From Streptococcus oralis (GTDB lineage: Bacteria > Bacillota > Bacilli > Lactobacillales > Streptococcaceae): a stretch of 6,631 bases of DNA. Under the pieces are notes generated by a model that ran no database searches, was not told the origin of the DNA, and saw only the letters and a program-made list of their open reading frames with translations. Below are positions 1-4,514 of this stretch, piece by piece. Positions within the stretch are counted from its first letter, which is position 1. Every line of letters begins with the position of its first letter. Where the stretch lies: the NCBI GenBank assembly GCA_905370255.1, contig CAJPKC010000065.1, forward strand, positions 1-6,631, read 5' to 3'. The position numbers and the translations under genes were made by a program.

Positions 1-3000
1 GTCTTATCCAAGGTCAACCAGTAGAGGCACAAAAGATTCGTGTAACCATTACTGGTGCACAAGCGACTCCTATTTTGACAAACTTCTCTGTTTATAAGAC
101 ACCAAGCAGTATCGAGAAGACAGATGGTTACCCTCTAGGACTAGATTACCATTCAAATACAACAGCTGATAAAGAAAATACAACTTGGTATGACGAATCT
201 GAAGGTATCCGCGGAACATCTATGTGGACTAACCAAAAAGATGCTAGCGTCACCTACCGTTTCACCGGAACAAAAGCATATGTAGTGTCTACAGTTGATC
301 CAAACCACGGTGAAATGTCCGTTTACGTGGATGGTCAAAAGGTTGCAGACGTGCAAACCAATAATGCAGCTCGTAAACGTAGCCAGATGGTTTATGAAAC
401 AGATGACTTGGCTCCAGGTGAACATACCATCAAACTTGTTAACAAGACTGGTAAACCTATTGCGACTGAAGGTATCTACACTCTTAACAATGCCGGCAAA
501 GGTATGTTTGAGATGAAAGAAACAACTTATGAAGTTCAAAAAGGTCAACCGGTTACTGTAACCATTAAGCGTGTTGGTGGTAGCAAAGGAACAGCAACAG
601 TCCATGTTGTAACAGAACCAGGAACAGGGGTTCATGGTAAAGTGTACAAGGACACAACAGCTGACTTGACTTTCCAAGATGGTGAAACTGAGAAAACAAT
701 CACGATTCCAACGATTGACTTTACAGAGCAAGCTGATTCAATCTTTGACTTCAAAGTGAAAATGACTAGCGTTTCTGATAATGCCCTCCTTGGTTTTGCT
801 TCAGAAGCTACGATTCAAGTGATGAAGGCAGAACTACTCCAAAAAGACCAGACAAGCTATGACGATCAAGCAACTCAGCTTGACTATAGCCCAGGTTGGC
901 ACCATGAAACCAATTCATCAGGTAAATACCAAAACACTGAGTCTTGGGCATCATTCGGTCGATTGAATGACGAGCAAAAGAAAAATGCTAGTGTAACAGC
1001 CTACTTCTACGGAACAGGTCTTGAAATCAAAGGTTTTGTTGATCCTGGACATGGTATCTACAAGGTTACTCTAGATGGTAAAGAACTTGAGTATCAAGAT
1101 GGCTTAGGGAATGCGTCTGAATACAATGGTAAGAAATACTTCAGTGGTACAGCTGCTACACGTCAAGGTGGTCAGACTCTTGTTCGTTTGACTGGACTCG
1201 AAGAAGGTTGGCATGCTGTAACCTTGCAATTGGATCCAAAACGTAATGATACTACGAGAAATATTGGTATCCAAGTTGACCAGTTCATCACTCATGGTGA
1301 AGATAGTGCTCTTTATACCAAAGCAGAGTTAATCCAAGCCATGAAGAGCTGGAAGGATGAGTTGGTTAAGTTTGACCAGACAAGCTTGAAGAATACTCCA
1401 GAGGCACGTCAAGCCTTTAAGTCAAACTTGGACAAATTATCTGAGCAACTTTCAGCAAGTGATGCCGATGCACAAGAAGTTCTGAAAACAGCAACAGCTT
1501 TGCAAACGATCCTTGATAAGGAGGGAAATTACGGTGCAGATGATACGCCAACACCAGATCAGCCAGAAGAACCAAACTATGACAAGGCTATGGCAAGTCT
1601 GACCGAAGCGATTGAAAGAAAAACAGCTGAACTCGGTGATGACAAGGAAGCTAAGAAGAAGCTAGTTGCATTAACAGAGCAAGCCTTGACAGCCATCCAA
1701 GAAGCTAAGACTCAGGATGCAGTAGATAAGGCCTTGCAAGCAGCTTTGGCATCTATCAATGAGCTTCAAGCAACTCCAAAAGAGGAGCCAGCTCCAGAAA
1801 AACCAACACAACCAGAAGAGCCAGCAAAACCAGAAGAACCAACACAGCCAGAGGTACCAAGCAAACCAGAAGAGCCTAAGCTTGACTACGATAAAGCTAT
1901 GGCAAGCTTGTCCGAAGCCATTAAAAGTAAAACAGCTGAGTTGGGTGATGACAAGGAAGCTAAGAAGAAACTAGTTGAACTAGCAGAACAAGCCTTAGCT
2001 GCTATTGAAGAAGCCAAAACTCAGGATGCAGTAGATAAGGCCTTGCAAGACGCTTTGACATCTATCAACAATCTTCAGGCGACACCAAAAGAGGAACCAG
2101 CTCCAGAAGAGCCTGCGAGACCAGAAGAGCCAAGCAAGCCAGAAGAACCTGCAAGACCAGAGGAGCCAAGCAAGCCAGAAGAACCTGCAAGACCAGAAGA
2201 GCCAAGCAAACCAGAAGATCCTGCGAGACCAGAAGAGCCAAGCAAACCAGAAGAACCAAGTAAGCCAGAAGAGGAAGTGAAACATTCAAATCTTCCAACT
2301 GAAGGTGTTAAAGAATTGAGTGTAACTCAACCAAGCCTTGAAGTAACGACAGAGCCGATTGCCTTCAACACTATTCGTCGTGAAAATTCTCTTCTACCTA
2401 AAGGTAAGGAACAAGTCGTTTCTGAAGGAAAAGACGGACAAGTAACGACCTATGTAGAAGTTGACGGCAGCGATCGTAAAGTTGTTAAGGTTGAACGTGA
2501 GGAAGCTCAAGACCGCATCGTTGAAGTTGGTACTCAAGAAGGAACTGCTATGCCGACAGAAGGCGTTATGAATTTGGACTTTAATCTACCAAATCTAAAA
2601 GTAGAGAAAGAACCAATCGCCTTCAAGACTGTTCGCCGTGAGAATACTGATTTAGCTAAAGGTAAGGAACAAGTTGTTTCTGAAGGAAAAGACGGACAAG
2701 TAACGACTTATGTAGAAGTCGATGGTGACAACCGTAAGGTTGTTAAGGTTGAACGTGAGGAAGCCCAAAATCGCATCGTCGAAGTTGGAACTAAGGAAGA
2801 AAGTCCATCAACTGATAGCACATTGAAGGTCTTGAAAGATTCATCAACAAACTTGAAACTGATTGCTCGAGAAGGGGACCTCAATGGTGGTTCTGTTCTA
2901 GAGGTCGATAAGGTTGCTAACCAGGTCTTGGAAGGTCGCCGTTTCGATGCTTATCAAATTCAATTGAAGAATGAGAAAGGAGAACTTGTTCAATTGAAAG

Positions 3001-3374
3001 GTGCAGCCCTTGTTCAAGTTGCTGTGGCGTCTGATGTAGCCAATGTCTATGCTATGAATGCAAATCAAGAATTGCAGGAAGTGAAGTTTGAACAGAAGGG
3101 TTCAGCACTTGAATTTGTAGCTCCACACCTAGGTGTCTATGCGGTAGTCTACAAGGATGCAGCTCAACCAAGTGCACCAGCAAATGTAGAAACTCCTGCT
3201 CCACAACCTATGGGAGAAGATAAGCCATTAGCAGAGGCTAAGGGCACTGTAGCAGATTCTACAAGCAAACAGTTACCAGCAACAGGAGAAGAAGTAAGTT
3301 CAACTTTCTTGCCTGCCCTCACTCTTGTTTTAGGAATGTTGCTATTCTTCTTCAAAAAAGATATGAAGGACTAG
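1..3374 (+). CDS. C-terminal part of a large LPXTG-anchored surface protein, probably a glycoside hydrolase (possibly GH29 alpha-L-fucosidase); 5' end outside window
   Basis: The frame is open from codon 3-5 to the TAG at 3372-3374, giving 1,123 residues; no start is in view, and the TTG at 75 is only an internal leucine. Modules in order: the tail of a discoidin/CBM32-like beta-sandwich (3-107, with RVTITGAQATPILTNFSVY); beta-sandwich 1 (153-479); a Calx-beta-like module (510-824); beta-sandwich 2 (858-1298); a helical FIVAR-like segment (1317-1535); two 74-residue helical repeats with Pro/Glu linkers (1578-2108); a PEEP repeat tract (2115-2258); two G5 domains (2292-2798); an unassigned beta-rich module (2814-3158); and an LPATG sorting signal. 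Sortase-anchored proteins of this build in oral streptococci are usually glycosidases, proteases or adhesins acting on host glycans. The short N-terminal tail resembles sequences that close GH29 fucosidase C-terminal regions as I recall them, and a sugar-type regulator lies next door. The catalytic domain is not visible, so the enzyme class is inference. The surface location is firm. Confidence 0.85.
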   Translation, partial: LIQGQPVEAQKIRVTITGAQATPILTNFSVYKTPSSIEKTDGYPLGLDYHSNTTADKENTTWYDESEGIRGTSMWTNQKDASVTYRFTGTKAYVVSTVDPNHGEMSVYVDGQKVADVQTNNAARKRSQMVYETDDLAPGEHTIKLVNKTGKPIATEGIYTLNNAGKGMFEMKETTYEVQKGQPVTVTIKRVGGSKGTATVHVVTEPGTGVHGKVYKDTTADLTFQDGETEKTITIPTIDFTEQADSIFDFKVKMTSVSDNALLGFASEATIQVMKAELLQKDQTSYDDQATQLDYSPGWHHETNSSGKYQNTESWASFGRLNDEQKKNASVTAYFYGTGLEIKGFVDPGHGIYKVTLDGKELEYQDGLGNASEYNGKKYFSGTAATRQGGQTLVRLTGLEEGWHAVTLQLDPKRNDTTRNIGIQVDQFITHGEDSALYTKAELIQAMKSWKDELVKFDQTSLKNTPEARQAFKSNLDKLSEQLSASDADAQEVLKTATALQTILDKEGNYGADDTPTPDQPEEPNYDKAMASLTEAIERKTAELGDDKEAKKKLVALTEQALTAIQEAKTQDAVDKALQAALASINELQATPKEEPAPEKPTQPEEPAKPEEPTQPEVPSKPEEPKLDYDKAMASLSEAIKSKTAELGDDKEAKKKLVELAEQALAAIEEAKTQDAVDKALQDALTSINNLQATPKEEPAPEEPARPEEPSKPEEPARPEEPSKPEEPARPEEPSKPEDPARPEEPSKPEEPSKPEEEVKHSNLPTEGVKELSVTQPSLEVTTEPIAFNTIRRENSLLPKGKEQVVSEGKDGQVTTYVEVDGSDRKVVKVEREEAQDRIVEVGTQEGTAMPTEGVMNLDFNLPNLKVEKEPIAFKTVRRENTDLAKGKEQVVSEGKDGQVTTYVEVDGDNRKVVKVEREEAQNRIVEVGTKEESPSTDSTLKVLKDSSTNLKLIAREGDLNGGSVLEVDKVANQVLEGRRFDAYQIQLKNEKGELVQLKGAALVQVAVASDVANVYAMNANQELQEVKFEQKGSALEFVAPHLGVYAVVYKDAAQPSAPANVETPAPQPMGEDKPLAEAKGTVADSTSKQLPATGEEVSSTFLPALTLVLGMLLFFFKKDMKD
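153..479 (+). other. Beta-sandwich (CBM-like) module 1 of the surface protein
   Basis: About 109 residues, opening at GYPLGLDYHSNT and running through ASVTYRFTGT, VDPNHGEMSVYVDG and LAPGEHTIKLV. Alternating hydrophobic strands, a VDPxHG motif, a DG turn and a closing PGEHTIKL strand are typical of carbohydrate-binding jelly-roll folds. The same pattern recurs at 858-1298, so this is one of two related modules. Ligand binding is inferred from the fold type; no sugar-binding residues can be named. Confidence 0.5.
510..824 (+). other. Calx-beta-like module of the surface protein
   Basis: About 105 residues, starting FEMKETTYEVQKGQPVTVTI and ending near ASEATIQVMK. The pattern of a 'Y-V-KG-V-VTI-R-GGSKG' opening, then 'LTFQDGETEKTITIPTID' and a closing '..ALLGFASEATIQV', matches the usual order of Calx-beta modules (E/G-rich opening strand, F-x-G-E-x-x-K-x-x-x-I-P-I central signature, final A-x-x-x-I strand). 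In bacterial surface enzymes such modules are mostly spacers between catalytic and binding domains. Assigned from pattern alone. Confidence 0.55.
858..1298 (+). other. Beta-sandwich (CBM-like) module 2 of the surface protein
   Basis: About 147 residues beginning near YDDQATQLDYSPGWHHE and ending DQFITHGED. It shares with module 1 an ASVT strand, an F-x-GT turn, a VDPxHG motif and a DGK/DGQ turn, in the same order and spacing (984-1088 against 240-344). Aromatic residues are plentiful (W at the opening, WASF, YF, GWHA), as expected for a sugar-contacting beta-sandwich. It is about 40 residues longer than module 1, mainly from an insertion around ASEYNGKKYFSGTAATRQGG. Confidence 0.5.
1317..1535 (+). 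other. Helical FIVAR-like segment of the surface protein
   Basis: About 73 residues, all predicted helix by eye: KAELIQAMKSWKDELVKF, then an F-K-x-x-L-D-K-L-x-E-x-L helix, then a D-A-x-x-x-x-L-x-x-A-x-x-L-Q-x-x-L helix. This is the three-helix pattern common in Gram-positive wall proteins (FIVAR and related repeats), where it usually forms a stalk or binds wall or host polymers. It links the beta-sandwich block to the repeat stalk. Confidence 0.45.
1578..2108 (+). repeat. Two 74-residue helical repeats with Pro/Glu-rich linkers (coding)
   Basis: Copy 1 is at 1578-1799 and copy 2 at 1887-2108, offset by 309 bp (103 codons). Each begins YDKAMASL and ends QATPKEEPAPE; 64 of 74 residues are identical by direct comparison. 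A 31-base stretch at 1710-1740 is repeated exactly at 2019-2049. The repeats are rich in A, E, K and L with heptad-like spacing, so an antiparallel helical bundle is likely. The linker between copies (1800-1886) is proline- and glutamate-rich. The probable role is a stalk that holds the upstream enzyme away from the wall. Confidence 0.85.
2115..2258 (+). repeat. Four tandem 36-bp units encoding ARPEEPSKPEEP
   Basis: Four in-frame 12-residue units follow one another, starting at 2115, 2151, 2187 and 2223. Unit 3 ends PEDP instead of PEEP. A partial SKPEE extension follows to about 2276. The first and last units start GCG AGA and the two middle ones GCA AGA, so copies differ by a few silent bases. 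Such Pro-Glu-Lys/Arg tracts form extended wall-spanning rods in streptococcal proteins, and copy number usually varies between strains through slippage or unequal recombination. Confidence 0.9.
2292..2798 (+). repeat. Tandem G5 domains (coding repeat)
   Basis: Two 83-residue copies lie at 2292-2540 and 2550-2798, offset by 258 bp. Each has PTEGV at the start, an E-P-I-A-F-x-T-x-R-R-E-N segment, a K-G-K-E-Q-V-V-S-E-G-K-D-G-Q-V core and a closing R-I-V-E-V-G-T. That glycine spacing is the G5 signature, seen in streptococcal StrH, IgA1 proteases and Zmp proteins. G5 modules are linked to wall or N-acetylglucosamine binding and to elongated rods. The second halves of the copies are nearly identical in DNA, while the first halves differ. 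Confidence 0.85.
2814..3158 (+). other. Unassigned beta-rich module before the cell-wall anchor
   Basis: About 115 residues from DSTLKVLKDSSTNLKLIARE to HLGVYAVVYKD. Alternating strands include QIQLKNEKGELVQLKG, ALVQVAVASDVANVYAM, and a final F-x-A-P-H-x-G-x-Y-A-V-V strand. The 'P-H-x-G-x-Y-A' ending is familiar from Ig-like modules next to the anchor in streptococcal surface proteins, but I cannot name the family. It looks intact and separates the G5 pair from the flexible pre-anchor linker. Confidence 0.5.
3273..3371 (+). other. LPXTG cell-wall sorting signal
   Basis: The C-terminus has LPATG at 3273-3287, then a short polar EEVSS spacer, a hydrophobic run (FLPALTLVLGMLLFFF) and a positively charged KKDMKD tail. 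This is the complete housekeeping sortase A substrate layout: cleavage between T and G and covalent attachment to peptidoglycan. The preceding linker (about 3159-3272) is rich in A, P, Q and S and probably crosses the wall. Confidence 0.96.
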
Positions 3375-3410
3375 AATAGAGAACGTCAAAGGAAGTATCT
3401 TGAACCACTA

Positions 3411-3440
3411 AAAAAGGAGTCCCATTGTGGGCTCCTTTTT
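3411..3440. terminator. Bidirectional intrinsic terminator between the convergent genes
   Basis: The outer arms 3411-3419 and 3432-3440 pair fully (AAAAAGGAG with CTCCTTTTT). A one-base bulge at 3420 is followed by CCCA/TGGG pairing (3421-3424 with 3428-3431) and a 3-base loop. Five T residues end the plus strand and, by symmetry, five T residues end the minus strand. It lies 36 bp after the surface protein's stop and 46 bp beyond the regulator's stop, so it can serve both transcripts. Confidence 0.9.
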
Positions 3441-3461
3441 GTGGGGAAAAATATTTTAAAC

Positions 3462-3498
3462 AGAAAACCCTGAATGGTTTCCAATTTCAGGGCTTTCT
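3462..3498 (-). terminator. Hairpin overlapping the regulator's stop codon, likely its first terminator
   Basis: Arms 3462-3474 and 3486-3498 pair as AGAAA/TTTCT plus CCCTGAA/TTCAGGG, with one A/C mismatch between the two blocks and an 11-base loop. Read on the minus strand, the hairpin begins inside the last codons of the regulator and contains its TGA (3489-3487). It is followed by a T-rich run (GGGTTTTCTGTTT). Together with the bidirectional hairpin 22 bp away it gives a double terminator for the minus-strand transcript. Confidence 0.7.
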
Positions 3499-4338
3499 AT
3501 TTCTTGTGTTTCTGCGATAACCATTTAATCGATTATTTTCCCAGTAGCTATTAAAGATTTTTTCTTTACTTTCGCGATCAATTTCTAGGAAATAAGCATA
3601 GAGTAGATCGATTAAGATCAACATAGGAAGTTGGGCAGAAATGCGTTGGATATAGGAAGCCTGACTCTGGCTTGCTACCAATACAGTTTCTGTGAAGTCC
3701 TGAGTTTCCTTGCTAGGCGTACTAGTAAAAAGAACAGTTCTAGCCCCCATGTCTTGGGCGTCTAGTAGACTGTCAATGATGGATGGAGTTGTTCCTGAAA
3801 GGGAGAAACCAAAGACCAAACATTTTTCATCAATGATACTAGTCGTCCAGGCAAAACCGTCTGGATCTGTTAAGGCTTCACAGACGACACCCAATCTCAT
3901 AAAACGTAGCTTCATCTCACGTGCGACTAGACCAGAACTCCCAGTTCCGAAAAAATACACGCGTTCTGATTGCTCAATCATCTGAGCTACACGTTCCAAT
4001 TGCTCATCGTCAATCAACCCTTGAGAAATTTCTCGCACATTTGCATAACTTCTGAGAACTCGTTGAGTCAAAGGATTCATATCCTGTTGAGGAGCAGAAA
4101 GAGTGTCTTTTTGTTGTTGGTATTTGAAGATGAACTCTCGATAGCCCTTAAAACCACATTTCTTGGCAAAACGAGTGAGCGCTGCCTGGGAAATATGAAG
4201 TTTTTGAGTAACTTGCTGAGAGGATAAGTCATCATTTATGGTATCTGCCTGCAGAAAATAGCGAGCAATTTCTTGCTCTAAATCGGTCATTTCTTCAAAG
4301 TGAAGCTCAATGATTGTAGAAATATCTTGCTTATTCAT
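3487..4338 (-). CDS. nanR: RpiR-family phosphosugar-sensing regulator (HTH + SIS), likely NanR of the sialic-acid regulon
   Basis: 283 residues, the usual RpiR-family length. Residues 1-75 form the N-terminal HTH_6-type domain; the helix-turn-helix lies about residues 38-62 (SSQQVTQKLHISQAALTRFA), followed by the typical KCGFKGYREF. Residues about 110-250 are a SIS sugar-phosphate-binding domain with GTGSSG at 131-136 and SLSGTT at 179-184, the two phosphate-contacting turns. A basic tail (YRRNTRNRKP) ends the protein. Start chosen at the ATG with AAAGGAG four bases upstream. RpiR proteins bind DNA as dimers or tetramers and respond to phosphorylated sugars. The place divergent from pbp2B matches pneumococcal SP_1674, reported as NanR, which controls neuraminidase and sialic-acid genes in response to N-acetylmannosamine. 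Family assignment is firm; the NanR name rests on synteny and memory. The convergent neighbour is the anchored surface protein, not the sugar-catabolic genes I recall beside SP_1674. Confidence 0.9.
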   Translation of the reverse strand: MNKQDISTIIELHFEEMTDLEQEIARYFLQADTINDDLSSQQVTQKLHISQAALTRFAKKCGFKGYREFIFKYQQQKDTLSAPQQDMNPLTQRVLRSYANVREISQGLIDDEQLERVAQMIEQSERVYFFGTGSSGLVAREMKLRFMRLGVVCEALTDPDGFAWTTSIIDEKCLVFGFSLSGTTPSIIDSLLDAQDMGARTVLFTSTPSKETQDFTETVLVASQSQASYIQRISAQLPMLILIDLLYAYFLEIDRESKEKIFNSYWENNRLNGYRRNTRNRKP

Positions 4339-4342
4339 GGGA

Positions 4343-4349
4343 CTCCTTT
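4343..4349 (-). promoter_or_regulatory. Ribosome binding site of the RpiR regulator
   Basis: AAAGGAG on the minus strand, four bases before the ATG at 4338. The match to the 16S anti-SD sequence is strong with slightly short spacing. It fixes the start of the regulator, since no competing in-frame start has a comparable site. Confidence 0.85.
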
Positions 4350-4353
4350 GATA

Positions 4354-4398
4354 GCTATTTGCCAGAATTTATTTGATAAATCTAACAAATAAAATAGC
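4354..4398. repeat. Nested inverted repeat in the regulator's leader (candidate operator or mRNA hairpin)
   Basis: A perfect 8-bp inverted repeat, TTTATTTG at 4368-4375 and CAAATAAA at 4386-4393 with a 10-base spacer, sits inside a second inverted repeat, GCTATTT at 4354-4360 and AAATAGC at 4392-4398. The inner repeat lies just downstream of the predicted transcription start of the regulator. This is a suitable place for an autorepression operator, because RpiR proteins bind AT-rich dyads. It could equally be a leader hairpin near the ribosome site. Confidence 0.5.
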
Positions 4399-4408
4399 GC
4401 TCACCTCC

Positions 4409-4439
4409 ATTATATCATAGAAAATAATTTTTGGACCAA
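4409..4439 (-). promoter_or_regulatory. Extended -10 promoter for the RpiR regulator
   Basis: On the minus strand TATAAT occupies 4414-4409 and is preceded by TGA, making a perfect extended -10 (TGnTATAAT). The -35 is weak: TTGGTC at 4439-4434 with a long 19-bp spacer, or GGTCCA at 17 bp. Transcription should start near 4402, giving a leader of about 64 bases. Extended -10 promoters with poor -35 boxes are common in streptococci. Confidence 0.7.
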
Positions 4440-4462
4440 AAAGGGAAAGTCTTTTCTTTTTC

Positions 4463-4491
4463 CATAATTTTCTACCTAATTATGGTACAAT
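4463..4491 (+). promoter_or_regulatory. Extended -10 promoter for pbp2B-recR
   Basis: TACAAT at 4486-4491 is preceded by TGG (4483-4485), an extended -10. No good TTGACA lies at 17 bp; the hexamer there is CATAAT (4463-4468). Transcription would start near 4498, leaving a leader of about 17 bases before the ATG at 4515 or 32 bases before the ATG at 4530. No other promoter-like sequence as good is visible in the gap. Confidence 0.65.
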
Positions 4492-4514
4492 GAAGAGTGT
4501 GATTTTGATTAGAA

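Noticed and set aside
75..77. TTG that could be read as a start codon for the surface protein
   Set aside because: The same frame is open back to the window edge and encodes sensible domain sequence, with no ribosome site before the TTG. It is an internal leucine codon.
153..731. Minus-strand open frame of about 190 codons opposite the beta-sandwich region
   Set aside because: The sequence is cysteine- and phenylalanine-rich without domain pattern, it has no ribosome site, and it lies wholly opposite a well-supported coding frame.
2115..2258. Evenly spaced 36-bp repeats resembling a CRISPR array
   Set aside because: The units are directly adjacent with no unique spacers, and they are in frame within a Pro-rich coding sequence.
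1995..2298. Two minus-strand open frames rich in W, F and L across the repeat tract
   Set aside because: They are the complement of Pro/Glu codon repeats (CCA, GAA), which avoid stops by composition. They have no ribosome site, and their period equals that of the plus-strand repeat.
3710..4227. Plus-strand open frames opposite the RpiR regulator
   Set aside because: No recognisable protein pattern and no ribosome sites; the minus-strand HTH and SIS domains explain this DNA.
4339..4514. A cre (CcpA) site in the divergent promoter region
   Set aside because: The sequence around AGCGCT at 4395-4400 lacks the required TG-n-AA and CA ends. No other stretch fits the consensus.
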